A stretch of 64,000 nt of DNA, taken from assembly GCA_008973525.1 (NCBI GenBank), contig WACJ01000097.1, forward strand, positions 806,001 through 870,000, given 5' to 3'. Source of the DNA: Stenopsyche tienmushanensis. Its lineage: Eukaryota; Arthropoda; Insecta; Trichoptera; Stenopsychidae. A model generated the notes under the pieces. It saw nothing but the letters and a program-made list of their open reading frames with translations, had not been told where the DNA came from and made no database searches. Below, piece after piece: positions 53,100 through 64,000 of this stretch (positions within the stretch are counted from its first letter, which is position 1; each line of letters starts with the position of its first letter). A program made the position numbers and the translations under genes.

Positions 53100-54290
53100 T
53101 GTTGATAATAAGAACTTCATTCTGGTTCTCTTTCTCGTTGAAAAAGACTTCTTCAAGACCGAATTTTTCTGAAACATTTTGTATGCGATAATGAGGCCAT
53201 ATTGTTGAAATATATTGACGATTCCAAATAGCTATCGTCGAGCTTGTCTAGCGTTTTGTTCGAGTGCCAAATATTTAGTCGTCCGTGTTCAGAGGACTGT
53301 TGACACCCAAACGGATGGTTGTCTCCGCCGGTGATCTTTCTTTTGATCGTCTTTCGATGTGCGTCGCATTTCTCTGAAAAATGAAATAGACGTTGCTTGT
53401 AAATATAATAATGATTGCAAAGAAGAGATGTTACATGTTCATCGGTGCTCTTGGCTCGTTTTATTGCAGCACCTCCGCGATTTAACAACTCGACGATGTG
53501 CGTTTTTGAAGGACATGCAATTTGTTTCGCACGAAACGGATCATAAAATATGAAACGCGATGCCCTGTCGACACTCGTTAAACGCTATCGACTCGCATAA
53601 TCGTTCTTTGTTCGACTCTTGCATCGCCTCCGGCTGCTTTCCCGTTGTCCCTGAATTCATTGCGGACATGTCATTGCATCCGTGGAGAACGCTGCGCGTT
53701 AGACCGTCCGCTGAAGAGACTGCGCTCAAACATGCAACCTGACCTTTCTTCCTGCCGGTGCATTCGAACACGTGGCTTTCGTCCCATCGACGTGACCTTG
53801 TTTTTACGACCGATCCAGAAGAAGGTAGATCCTTCTCCACCCTCGAGGCTCGACTCCTCGGCGGTCGAGTACCCCTACGGAAAAAAAGGGTCACAAAAAG
53901 CGTCGAGGGTATCTGCATCAGTTATCGATTTATGCGATGGGCTACGACCTGAGACCCGAGCCGTGAGCCCGAACCGACGGGCTTGTAAATTTGCCACACG
54001 CAACCGAGACAAGGAGGCAATCATAAATAAACGCGAATCGACCTCAATAAATCCAATTTACGAGCACCGTTGAGATCGGCAGTCACATTTCGAAAAGACT
54101 GCGCTTTTGAATTACCCGATGTCGGCAACATTTCACATTGACCCCCCCATCAGATTCAAATTTTTTTTGGAACGAAATTTGAATCACATTGGGTAGATAC
54201 CCTATACCGACAATGAGCTTAGAAACGCCTGACATGTTATCGAGATTTATGTAAAAACATAACAATTAACCATTTATTTTATCTTATTTT
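53100..54290. other. Moderate-GC stretch without an identified gene
   Basis: Frames up to 142 codons (53645-54073 plus, 53541-53918 minus) oppose each other. Peptides show no domain. The composition is richer than the flanks, so an old exon or unrecognised element remains possible. No repeat family matched. Confidence 0.35.
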
Positions 54291-54617
54291 CAATGCTAGA
54301 ACGCTTCTACTTAAACAATACATAATAATGTGCACTCAAATGTGACCCTTTCCATTTGTATGTCGACATTATGTCGCCAAATGTCATTATTTTGCTATGC
54401 TATTTATTATATTATATATATAGAAGCACAGATCTTCGCATTTTATCTATAAATATATTACAATTGGCTGCATTATATCATCCGAAATCATCAGGAGACT
54501 TAGACTTTATAGGACAGGAAAAGACCGGAGCCGTCCAAAGTCTACGACGGATGTCGAAAATAAATTTATTTTATTCAGGGCATATTTCATAAAAATGTGT
54601 ATGTAATGTGTTAAGAT

Positions 54618-55225
54618 TAGGGAATCCAATTTTGGGATCTCGAATCCCGGGATCCCGGACAGTTTAGATGCTAATGAATCCCGGGATTAGTAAATGTAAT
54701 CCTGAAAAATTCGGGATTATCTAACAAAAATCGTACACCTCACCAACACGATGAAGGCTACTAAATCGAGACATTCCCGCCGAAATGTGGATGCTTGAAA
54801 ACAGTGGCGTAACTATTAATTGGCGAGCTTAGGCGACGCCTAAGGGCAGTAAACTGTCTAATCTATGTATACATATATACAGTACATATATGTTTTTCAA
54901 ATTGTTGCATTAAACTTTCCCTACCGGTGATGTATTTACTACACCTCGACTCTAATAATGGGAATATCGATATGAAATATAATAGATACGAGGCTCAGAT
55001 TTTTGTATTCCTCCGTAATATATATACGAATCATATCAAAGTATTATAGTGTATAAGTATTCATCTGCAGCGACGGAAATAAATAATTTTGCGAGCTTTA
55101 GTCCGTGTCTCAGCAGAAAGGAATTTTACTTTAGCATTTGAATATCTGATGACGATACCTTCAACGAGTGTGGAGGCTGAGCGTCCAGATCCAGACTAAA
55201 TGACGAAACAATCGATGCTTTAATG
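54618..55225 (+). mobile_element. Family B element, long form, copy 7
   Basis: The terminus TAGGGAATCCAATTTTGGG, then GATCTCGAATCCCGGGATCC, through all landmarks to AACGAGTGTGGAGGCTG and TTTAATGTTACTTCG. Left flank GTTAAGAT finds no match at the right end, which has no inverted terminus. The long form may therefore end in a different sequence from the short form. Confidence 0.8.
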
Positions 55226-55234
55226 TTACTTCGC

Positions 55235-55345
55235 GCTGTATTGCGCTCGCATCCATCATCTCGCAGCCACATTTAGCTTCACTTTAACAAACTTATATGC
55301 GCCAACATGGTGCATCCGTTAAATATTGCAAAATAAATTCTATAG
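55235..55345 (+). repeat. Family E module start plus family F, composite
   Basis: GCTGTATTGCGCTCGCATCC, TTAGCTTCAC, TATGCGCCAACATGGTGCAT and AAATATTGCAAAATAAATTC are E. From about 55340 TTCTATAGCGTC...ACGCTATGG...CACTATAGAAAG is family F. Confidence 0.5.
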
Positions 55346-55419
55346 CGTCAATATATGGACTACGCTATGGAAACAAAACACTATAGAAAGATTTATATCC
55401 ATGTTCATTTTTAGCGAAT

Positions 55420-55840
55420 ATCATATGCTTTACGATTCGCTCGAGGGCAGGGCTACCATTTCCGTGTTTTCGCTATCGTATTGTTTAAGGTCGTAATCCG
55501 CTTAAATTCTTATTTAAGAACAATCGAATCTAAGCTAACAATATTGTATTTGTAAAAATATAGATGCTTGTTTACAAATTTTCTATTCACTTTTTTACAC
55601 ATTCTGTGTATCATCTATTTTGAGAATGACAGAAATTAAGAGGCTAAATATAGTTTACGCAATTCCATGAAACCATTCTTTATAAATAGCAGCAATTGCC
55701 CAGTCGTTATTTGATCACTATTATATAACAGCAGATGCTTCATCTTTTGTTAAGAAATCCAAATTTCTTCTATTATAAGATCGTTTCGCTTTTTACATTC
55801 AGGCTTGTCCAAGAAGTCTTTCTTTTTAGTCTTTGATCCG
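55420..55840. other. Gene-free stretch
   Basis: AT-rich, no family recognised apart from its neighbours. Confidence 0.45.
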
Positions 55841-55844
55841 TCGT

Positions 55845-56045
55845 TAAATCGTCCACACAAATCCATTTTTTTCTCAGGAGCGCGCAGCGTGAGTGAAGCT
55901 TGTATATATAATAAATGAACCTCAACACCGCTGATAGCACACAATATTAATTGATTTTTTCGCATAAACATAAACCCCGATGCTCTTTCTGTATCGCTCG
56001 CACATATGTGCGATTACTCATCAACTGGTTAAATCGGACTGATGG
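55845..56045 (+). repeat. Family D, copy 7
   Basis: AATCGTCCACACAAATCC, TCTCAGGAGCGCGCAGCGTG, TAATAAATGAACCTCAACAC, GCTGATAGCACACAATATTA, CATAAACATAAA, then directly D4 GATGCTCTTTCTGTATCGCT and TACTCATCAACTGGTTAAAT. D3 is skipped. Confidence 0.65.
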
Positions 56046-56049
56046 AAAG

Positions 56050-56835
56050 AGCGTCAGCTTGGGATAAGGATCGAGCTGAATTATGTTGTTATGGCATTGC
56101 ACTTGAGTAATACGGTTTTGCGGATCACACCTCGTTACTCTAAATGCAAGCCCATAAAACGTAATAGAAGTGCCATAAATCCGTGGAGGGAATGCAATTG
56201 TTTCAATTGGCGAGCAATTCGAATGCTACGCGATGCCGGGCAGCACAATACGGACGATTTGTAAAGAATTATTTATTCATCGATCAATGAACCTCGAGAG
56301 ATCGCGCTTCTTCGACGGCTGCTTCTTTTTTGCTTCTCGCCAATTAGCATTTATCACTTCTTCGCGAGTTGAAAACTTTTCTCGGTAATTGATCTGAAGC
56401 TACTTTTACTTTCTCGCTCAGCGGAGAATCCTCGGATGTTCTCAGATATCCAAACGAAGCGGTTCAATTTCTTCACCTCTTGCTTGTCAAAGGCGCGTCC
56501 CATTAACGCGAATACCCCGGCTAAAATGGTCCATTGTTTTTCCTGAACAGCATGTCGCAATTATGCCATTTTTTGTGTCTCGCTTCCAGCAGCGAAAAAA
56601 AACATGATCAATTTTGCTTCGCATTTAAGAGCTAAATTATTCATCGTTTAAGAAGCCAATTAAGCGTGTTTTTATTGCTTTTTTTATTTCTCAACAAATT
56701 GCTTTTTCGTTCTTCGTACATCTCAATTTTGCATCATCCTGTAAAGAGTAGTTTGATCAAGTTAAATATTTGATTTGTTAATTAATTTTCGTGGCGCACA
56801 CGTTTTGGGAGTAAGTTGATACGCACATGCTGCGT
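56050..56835. other. Gene-free stretch
   Basis: A 68-codon minus frame at 56354-56560 lies in a less AT-rich patch; no motif is recognised. Confidence 0.4.
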
Positions 56836-56839
56836 TGTT

Positions 56840-57150
56840 ATGTAAATCTATTTTTTTCTTATAACCGCGCAGCGTGAATAAAGCATGTATGTCAAAAAAT
56901 GAACCTTAACACTGTTGATACCGTTAGTGTTTTGAATTAACACCAAATATTTATTAATTTCTTCAGAAGATATTATTTGAGACTATTTAATCGTGTAGGG
57001 GTATCTTTACAGCACGACCTTGCCATCGATGTGCGAGTGTATGATGAGATACATTAATATCCGCGCTCAATGTGCGGGCATACTCTTTTTGGATCATTCG
57101 AGTCCGTTCGCAGCATATACGGGATTACTCATCAACGGATTAATTTTAAT
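56840..57150 (+). repeat. Family D, copy 8, with D3-like tail
   Basis: ATAACCGCGCAGCGTGAATA, AATGAACCTTAACACTGTTG, then GTGTAGGGGTATCTTTACAG, CACGACCTTGCCATCGATGT, GCGAGTGTATGATGAGATAC, and TACTCATCAACGGATTAA. The tail is the inverse of 20410-20470 and 61440-61500. Confidence 0.6.
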
Positions 57151-57574
57151 TTAACCCCAAGGCACTTATGCGGGGTATCAATTACGCCCCAGTTTATCAG
57201 TTTGAATGTTGAACCGCTTAACACATTCTAATATTTTAAATTTAGATTATTGATATGATTGTTAACAGCGGGGTGTTATAATATACCCCATAATATCATA
57301 ATTCTTAACTAGCGCCGGTAGTATCAGATCAAGTGTCAAACTTCCTACATATTTTCAACCCAATTAGCTCGAAGCAACAATATAATAAACTGTTCCTAAT
57401 ATTTCATATTAACCGGTTTTTAGTTGTTAATCCAGTTTTTTGCTAAATAGATTTATTGCTGTTTATTTTGTTCCATTTTAAAAATCAGCTCCATTATATA
57501 ATACACAAAGTGTGTTTTCAACAATGAAATACAATTGGCATTATTTTTAATGCATTTTCCAATTTATCAATATG

Positions 57575-57735
57575 TTCCAGGGTTTCGAACCGTCATTTCG
57601 TTATAGTTCCAATACCGGTCCGGTTATGGTTTTCGTTCAGGAAAAACAATACCCAGCTTGGAGTACATAACACTAGGAAATAAATTGAAATCTGGGAGTG
57701 TCCTGGTTGATACGATTTTAACCCTAATCATCTTA
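57575..57735. repeat. Family K hAT-like fragment, copy 3
   Basis: Begins CAGGGTTTCGAACCGTCATT, passes through TACCGGTCCGGTTATGGTTT, and contains ACACTAGGAAATAAATTGAA and TGGGAGTGTCCTGG, shared in the same order with 23.26 kb. The far terminus is lost. Confidence 0.55.
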
Positions 57736-57754
57736 GATCATTAGAATGCGTTAA

Positions 57755-57990
57755 AACTTCGTTCACTTATTGCTAAAAATCAATGTTTGTTTGTCCGTAT
57801 TTAATGCGCTTCCATACCGTTCATCCGATTGCAATAAAACTTTATTACTGTTTACACTTGTGGGAATAACATAGGCATGGTAAAAATATTGTATGGGTGC
57901 ACCATGTTGGCGCATATTCGTCTGATGAAATGAAGTTTGAGTGTGCAGTATGTTTTATGGATCCCAGTTCTTCGGCTCGCGCTACACGTG
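57755..57990 (-). repeat. Family E module, reverse copy
   Basis: CAATGTTTGTTTGTCCGTAT, CTTCCATACCGTTCATCCGA and TTGCAATAAAACTT are the inverse of the E body; GGGTGCACCATGTTGGCGCA is the inverse of the AACATGGTGC core. Confidence 0.6.
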
Positions 57991-58169
57991 ACCCGAAGCA
58001 ATAAACCGCGTACTGCTTTTTAAACAAATATAATAGGTATAATTAATAGGTTATATAGAGAAAGTAAGTACTAAATTTTAAGTAAATCGGTTAATTAGAA
58101 GTTGAAATATGATATCAACCGTGTTGAAAAAAGTAGTTTTGAGATAAAACGCTAAACTTTGAAAATGTA

Positions 58170-58480
58170 CGTATCCATATGTAAATTTTTTTGTGAACTC
58201 CACGCAGCATGTAATAAGCTCATAAATGAACCTCAGCACACAATATTCGTTAATTACTTGATTTTCAACTTGCATAGCATCTGTTTGCGGTTGTTCAACT
58301 ATTTTTGTCTATTAACCTGTATGGCAGGATGGTCGCGTATTTGCGAGCGAATTCCGAAGCTCGGAAAGAGACAGAGACGGAGTTCGGTAGCTGTGCACGG
58401 GAGACAGAGACGGAGTGCTTTCTGCGTACACAGCACAATTGTTTAGATCGTTAACCCAAATTCATCGACTATTAATGTGT
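58170..58480 (+). repeat. Family D and G composite
   Basis: A degraded D core (CTCCACGCAGCATGTAATAA, CATAAATGAACCTCAGCACA, CAATATTCGTTAATTACTTG) is followed by CAACTTGCATAGCATCTGTT, also at 61.63 kb. Then comes G: GATGGTCGCGTATTTGCGAG, GACAGAGACGGAGTTCGG, GTTAACCCAAATTCATCGAC. It links D and G as parts of one longer unit. Confidence 0.6.
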
Positions 58481-58639
58481 GAATGATATAATGAATCGAT
58501 TTCAAGTGTATTGTTTATATTTACTTACCGAAGAAATTACCGAATATTTTGTGCTCTTGTTATTTGTGGACCCCGTGAGAAACAACAATGATTCACGTTG
58601 GGCGACGAAAGTGTTAAATATAAGCTTCCAGAGTGGTAA

Positions 58640-59112
58640 CCACTATATGAAACGCCCGTGGCGAAAATATACAAAGATAGTTCTAAAAGCCCTAAAAAAG
58701 ATGACGGAGTGGCCACAAGGTTTGTATGTCTAATTGGTCCGCTTTTCGGACTGCTGATATGATGAATGTGCGTTTCGTGATCGGATGCCATACTTGAACA
58801 AATCTACAGAACGATTACGAACTCTCATTGTGAAACGAAGTTGGCTGAAGAAGGCTGATTGGGTGGGTTGTTTTATTATTTTACAATCGGTTGAAAATAT
58901 TGTTATCTTTATTTATTGCGGGCTTATGCCGGCTGGTTCGGCCCAATGTTTAAGCGATAACGAAGAAAAGAAGGATTAGACAACTATAAAAACGGACAGA
59001 GTCAATCAGTGGTGTTTCATGTGAAGTAGAATGTTCGAGTAAAATAAAAATCATGTACAACTCTCGACCGGGTCGGTATTCTGCGTTTTGCACCCCAAGC
59101 CTAATTGCGCCC
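58640..59112 (+). mobile_element. Family C hAT-like element, copy 6
   Basis: GAAACGCCCGTGGCGAAAAT, AGTTCTAAAAGCCC, TTGGTCCGCTTTTCGGACTG, CTACAGAACGATTACGAACT, GCTGGTTCGGCCCAATGTTT, GACCGGGTCGGTATTCTGCG, and ends AAGCCTAATTGCGCCCTG. Both outermost tips are damaged. It is the best internal copy of the GAAGTTGGCTGAAGAAGGCTG region, also seen at 31.4 kb. Confidence 0.8.
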
Positions 59113-59240
59113 TGTAAGCTTTATACGCGCTGTTGCGATCCTCACAGATAAGTGGATTTGTACGGATGATAAACGGCGGACAAGCAAATATAGCATCTAA
59201 GACTATGAAGATTTTAAATTTGCTCACTACTCAAAGGGTT
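59112..59240 (-). repeat. Family D, reverse copy 2
   Basis: TTATACGCGCTGTTGCGATC, AAGTGGATTTGTACGGATGA, GGCGGACAAGCAAATATAGC and CTCACTACTCAAAGGGTTAA. It abuts family C copy 6. Confidence 0.6.
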
Positions 59241-59319
59241 AATGTCTTTCGATGAAAAAAAAAGTTCAATTATTGTATTCCTTTATAGAAATACAAGTTA
59301 TCATTTGTGTTCATAAAAC

Positions 59320-59480
59320 TTGGTCGGTAATTTGATTGAAACGTGAGGAAAGAATGAATGAGAATATTTAAACGTGTAGGGGTATCTTTACAGCACGCCC
59401 TTGTCATTGATGTACGTGTGTATGATGAGACGCAAGACAACCGTCTCTGTTTTCGATCTTCAGCACTCAAAGCGTTAACA
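59320..59480 (+). repeat. Family D tail module
   Basis: TTTGATTGAAACGTGAGGAA, ATATTTAAACGTGTAGGGGT, ATCTTTACAGCACGCCCTTG, GATGAGACGCAAGACAACCG. A close relative lies at 61740-61880. Confidence 0.55.
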
Positions 59481-59574
59481 AAAATTATTTTAAGATGAAT
59501 AAAATCTGCATAAAAAAAGGCGAAAGTCACATATTACATCAACACCAAATACTCTGATTTTGATCAGAAATGGT

Positions 59575-59665
59575 TGATAAAAAGGGCTTTGAACAGTTCG
59601 GTTACGGTTTTCGTTCCGGCAAAAAAACGGTTTTACCGGTTATCGGTTTCCTTCGTATTTTAAAG
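59575..59665. repeat. Family K trace, copy 4
   Basis: TTTGAACAGTTCGGTTACGG, TTTTCGTTCCGGC, then CGGTTTTACCGGTTATCGGT. Degenerate AACCGG/CGGTTT words as in the other K traces. Confidence 0.4.
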
Positions 59666-59669
59666 CTTA

Positions 59670-61320
59670 TTTTTGATAACAATGATGGGTCTGTTGATGA
59701 TGTTGATGGGGCGAAAGTGATATTTGACACGTTCGCTCTGGTGGTCCGTTGGGTAAGCGATCCATTCAAATCGAGCACGCGGCAAAGTGAATGTCCTACA
59801 TCTGCACTTTGCTGCCTGTCACTGTCATATGATGATGACGACATATTGTCAGAGACCTACTAACCTTGCTCTGCAATATGTTCGAATTATTTTCCATGTT
59901 ATTAAGCCCTACAAATTCTGTAATGCTTTTAATTTTCACTGTTTTCCGAATGGGAATAGTAAATATTGACGTTTATAAGTTGGATAGGGTCGTGAAACGT
60001 CATTTGATAATATTAAGCAATTTGCTCATAAGCCCCTACTGAAATCGCATATAAATAGCCTTATGCTATTTACACCCCATGCGGAATACAAGTGGAAATC
60101 GCCCCTATTCATGCTCCCCTTCCGTATTGTATTATATCTGTGCAGGTTGCTGTGTCATGTTGTATTCGATAAAATATGGATTTCTTCAAGTTGTGCGAAG
60201 TTCGTGAATGTTTATCCAAGTTTGTTTGTAATTTGGAGGGTGTGGATAGAATAGGTATCGGTTTATAGCGGCTGGCATTAAATTTTCGAGACGTCTGTCC
60301 TTTTTTTGTGAGGAGTTTTAGCCTGGCGGTCGGTCATCAACCCGTCGCGGGATTCTCAACGCTGCAGGCCAACATCGCACTGCACCGACACGAGGGACCT
60401 GCTTCTGACACCTTGCCTCATTCAACTCTGTCTTTTCTTTATCGGTCACGTCGCTTTGCAACTATTATACAAGATTCGCACGTCTTGTTTGTTCATCGAG
60501 CGTTTCCTGCAGATGCACAGACGATGACGTATCTCGATCTTAATCTTTAAAGTTTTGAATCATTGATTATAGACATCTTTCATGCGAGTTTGCTAACTGC
60601 CTTACAGTTGATCCTTCTATAGTGTTGAGATAGGGACCATGTTTAGTTTGTTAACACGCGCGACCTTATGTACTTTTCCCATTGCTTATGTAAAAGACGC
60701 CGCAAACGCTATAGGAAAACACTGTATAGAAGTGGACGCTATAGGAGGATTGATTGTATTTATACTAAGGTGATCGTGCGAACGATAGTAGCATTTTAAA
60801 ATGAGTCCCACCTCACCCTTCTCAGAATAAATGTCGCTTCAGGGTGCGCTTTTCAAATAAGGAAGTTTCGTTGCCCTATAATATTTATAAACGATTCATC
60901 ATTCTAAAACCTCTCATAAGAGCCTGATCATTATCACAGTAAATAATTTGTAGAAGACCGAAAGTAAACATAACTCGACAGTCTCGAACCGAGTAAATAT
61001 TTTTACATTGTTTCAGTGGTTGTAATTTGGCAGAACGCTATAGAGAAGACGGCGGCGTAAAAGGGATCAATTTCGCCGAAAGCCTGTTGCTTGCCAAAGA
61101 TAAATTTGGCGAAGGAAATTGTTAATATGAAATTTTCCCCGCAAGAATGTGTCATTGTGGCCCGAAAGATCTTCTCGGAAATAAAATTACGGTTTCTTCC
61201 GAATGGCAATGTTACTGACTCATCGTCTTCGCCGTAAAAAGCATACCGAGACTCGTCGGGCTTATCGCTCCACTTCCACGCATTCATTCCATCCAATATT
61301 CATGGAGATAATATTTGGCT
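59670..61320. other. Gene-free stretch with one family F copy
   Basis: At 60608-60760 GTTGATCCTTCTATAGTGTT, AGATAGGGACCA and several CTATAG words form family F copy 4. The frames at 59570-59863 plus and 59602-59844 minus oppose each other. The frames at 60308-60550 and 61003-61296 show no domain. Confidence 0.4.
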
Positions 61321-61394
61321 CGCAAGTAAATCTATATTGACACATCTTATTCGGGGTCAGTTTAACCGGACACGAGTGATAAAGAAGGAATAAT

Positions 61395-61625
61395 TCCGCA
61401 CATTGCGTGCGGAGATTAGTAAATTGGAGACAGAGGCGGGTGTCTTGCATCTCATCATTTACAGCAAGGTCGTGCTGTAAAGATACACGTCTAAATATTC
61501 TCAAATACATATATCGAATAAACATTCAAATTATAATGGAATTTGTATCTCAGGACCGCGCAGCGTGTATAAAGCATGTATATGAATAAATTAACCTTAA
61601 CACTATTGACATCATCTCTTAATGT
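61395..61625 (+). repeat. Family D composite with inverted tail, copy 9
   Basis: GGAGATTAGTAAATTGGAGA, CTTGCATCTCATCATTTACA and GTCGTGCTGTAAAGATACAC (the D3 tail in inverse) lead into AGGACCGCGCAGCGTGTATA, GAATAAATTAACCTTAACAC. Here an inverse tail and a sense core are joined head to head. Confidence 0.6.
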
Positions 61626-61739
61626 TCAACTTGCATAGTATTTGTTTGTTGTTGTACAACTATTTTTGCCTATTCAAATCGTTCAAATATCTCTTTGTAG
61701 AAATACAAATGATTCTATAAGTTCGTAAAACATGGTCGG

Positions 61740-61960
61740 AAATTTAATTGAAACGTGACAAAAGAACAAATGATAATATTTAAACGTTTACATTTACAGC
61801 AAGATCTAACCATCGATCTACGAGCGTATGATGAGACGCAAAACACTTTCTCCGTCTCTGTCTCGGATTCACTAATTTCCGCATTTAAGATACTCTTACT
61901 TTATCACTTGAATCGCAACATATGCGGGAATCCTCATCAACGGTATAAGTGACTAACCGA
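61740..61960 (+). repeat. Family D tail module, sense copy
   Basis: ATTTAATTGAAACGTGACAA, ACAGCAAGATCTAACCATCG, GATGAGACGCAAAACACTTT, CTCCGTCTCTGTCTCGGATT, CGCAACATATGCGGGAATCC, TCATCAACGG. It gives the D3-D4 order without the core. Confidence 0.55.
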
Positions 61961-61964
61961 AAAT

Positions 61965-64000
61965 GTGTTAACTACGTTTAAGAGACCCACGCAATTGTAG
62001 TTGTCATTTGTAGGAGAATCTGGTGTCAGATGTCTGTTTGACAGATTTAAGCGTCAAGGTTATGCGGTGCATTCTCACTACCACAACATTTTTGGCAGTG
62101 CATTGCCCCTGAAATTTGGCATATCCGTCTCGGACAAATTCGATACCGATTCCATCGCAGCGATCCCCGGGACCCCTCGTTTACGGCCGGGACGCTCGAT
62201 CGAAACGATTACCCGGGGCGGGATCCTCCCCGCAACCCCCGCAGATTAACTCGTTAAAACTCGGCCATAGCCGAAATTCGTGGACGTTTTTTGGTTGTTG
62301 TCGGCCCTCGAATGAATTCCGGCAAGATTGGCAATACGTGGAATTACTTAACATAGCTCGATGGAGCTATTGGAATTCCTAACGCGTGATGCTCGATACA
62401 GATACTCTTTGATGGAATTCCGGTCGGGAGAATCGACGATCATCATGGGTAATATAGGTTTTTTGCGACAAGTACCGATTTGGTATTTAATGACGACGCA
62501 TTCCGTCGCTCCTGGCTTTTTTCTGCAACGGGAGGGCCCATCGATATGAATGGCCATGTGTCCTTTTGTTCTGGACATTTTTTCCGTGTCCGAACATGGA
62601 CCTGGAAGAACTTAATATTTTTCAATGGGCGTCTCGAGAACTCTAACAATTATAAATATGTACAGCCTGAGACGTTTCGAGAAGTTCATTTTCAGCTTTA
62701 TTTTTTTTTTTTATTGCAACAGGTTTATTTGAAAACGGCGAGCAGTCTGGTCTTGGTGTTTTTTTGCTCCTGTCGAGCAGTTCCACGTTGTGCAGCTAAC
62801 AATCTAATCATTCTTCGTGATATTTACATTCCGAAGCACCTGATATTATTTGCTATAAAAACAACCCTCCATTTGAGCATCGTTGGTTTAGAGATTTAAG
62901 GTTCCGCTTGGCAGTTAAAATTTCCCTCATGTCGAGGGTCGTTTCTATACACTTGAATGCATACGGGACCGTGCCATTATCGATTACCACACTCTTTGTG
63001 TTTAGTCTTTCAGTAGCTTTTTTTGCACCATTTTTAATTGCCAAAACGACGGAAGATGGAAATCATACAGTGGAATTTTATTCAGCCCTTATTGTTTCAT
63101 TTTCATTCATTGACTCATTGAATATCAATTACCCTAATGAGCATATGGGCGTTTCTCAGTAAACTGGGCAAGTCGTCCTAAGAAAGTTGTCCAGGCCACT
63201 TTTTTGCTTATATATTGATCAAAGGAACCTGTTTAATAAAAAAACACAGATGAATCAAAATTATTTCCATTGCGTTAGAAAATAATGAGCGTCTATGTCA
63301 GGGGATTGTTTAATATATATAATATGTATTGTTACGTTGTACGTACGTTACTTTTGTTGTCTCATGGGGCCCACAATCTTCGTCGCGGATGCCTCATGCA
63401 GTCCACTACGAGGGACGTCTCGAGTCGTGGGACTCGCCTCTCAGTATCAATAGGGCTCCGCAGCCTCGATATGGACTCGCAGTATACGACGGAATCTTTT
63501 ATATTTATAATAACAAGTGCGTTCATCATGTATCCAATTATTATTGTTTTAAATCAATTACATTAATTGTTGACAGTAACGTTAATTGCCTCATTTTCAG
63601 AGTTTTTGAGCCGCTTAAATTTGATGAGTTTCGTCAATGTGAAATAAGATTTCAAGTGTCCACGAAGACGGTATGCATATATTTATCCAGCGTAAAAAGC
63701 AAGTATTATCTGCTGACGCATGACGGGATTTGACGGCTGTGTACGTCAAAGTGTTAAACATTACAAAAGCGTTTTTTTTATATAATAAATCTAATTTAAA
63801 TGGATACTGTAACGATGAACACAGGAATGTTCTTATTGGATAATTATATATTATTGTTTGTATGGACATCGTATTGCATGGAAGGATATATTGATCGATT
63901 CGTTTTTTTAATGGGGTCAAATAGCCTAATAGTATTCAAAAGTGTTGTATGCGTATGCGTTTCTCAATGGGTTTGGATGCTTTTTTTTCGGTTCCAGCGT
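61965..64000. other. Gene-free stretch, no repeat recognised
   Basis: From 62000 to 62700 composition is balanced and frames up to 139 codons occur on both strands, none with a recognised domain. The plus frame at 62908-63162 contains a hydrophobic stretch (TTLFVFSLSVAFFAPFLIA) that could be membrane-spanning, but a minus frame covers it and no splice context supports it. The end is AT-rich. Confidence 0.4.

Noticed and set aside
62908..63162. Small membrane protein
   Set aside because: A hydrophobic segment is present, but the opposite strand is also open and no splice, promoter or homology support exists.
1..64000. A previously undescribed gene system
   Set aside because: Both strands were read for clustered genes, defence loci, toxin pairs, RNA genes and biosynthetic genes. 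Everything recognisable is mobile-element debris apart from one promoter-like island and a few unidentified frames.

Overview
This is non-coding animal DNA, most likely from an arthropod and probably an insect. It is AT-rich and has no bacterial-style gene packing. Open frames are short and mostly overlap recognisable transposon debris. The relics (several mariner types, a pogo/Tigger element, R1/jockey-like LINE ends, hAT-type MITEs, LTRs whose boundary reads TGGTGTCAGAA) fit an insect best. I cannot name the species. I found no complete protein-coding gene, no intact tRNA or rRNA, no CRISPR array and no prokaryotic system.

Layout. 1-12.6 kb: AT-rich spacer, a complete 652-bp Tc1/mariner MITE with TA duplication, family A hAT MITEs, a hAT-like MITE, a 750-bp mariner-like element with terminal inverted repeats, and a LINE fragment abutting a mariner relic. 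12.6-24.9 kb: an LTR copy, a LINE end, a mariner broken by both a complete family B MITE and an LTR, a family C element, and two more mariner relics. 25-36 kb: most family A copies, including one with a perfect 8-bp target duplication, a hAT-in-hAT nest with both duplications intact, a mariner inside family C, and a Tigger element split by an LTR. 36.26-37.35 kb: a very GC- and CpG-rich island with a good splice donor, the best candidate for a promoter and first exon. 37.7-64 kb: probably intron or intergenic DNA, dominated by a modular repeat called here family D, marked by a CGCGCAGCG core followed by AATAAA, with related modules E and G, more family B copies, a tRNA-like SINE, and a 19-bp tandem repeat.

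Repeat labels are mine: A = termini CAGTGGCGGATTTA; B = termini TAGGGAATCC with many CCCGGGAT motifs; C = termini CAGGGCCGTAACTAGGG; D, E, G, H, J and F = interspersed modules without clear termini; K = hAT-like CAGGGTTTCGAACC. The genes do not work together as a pathway, because every recognisable coding stretch is a dead mobile element. The content of interest is the insertion history and the one promoter-like island. All homology statements come from reading translations by eye, without database searches.
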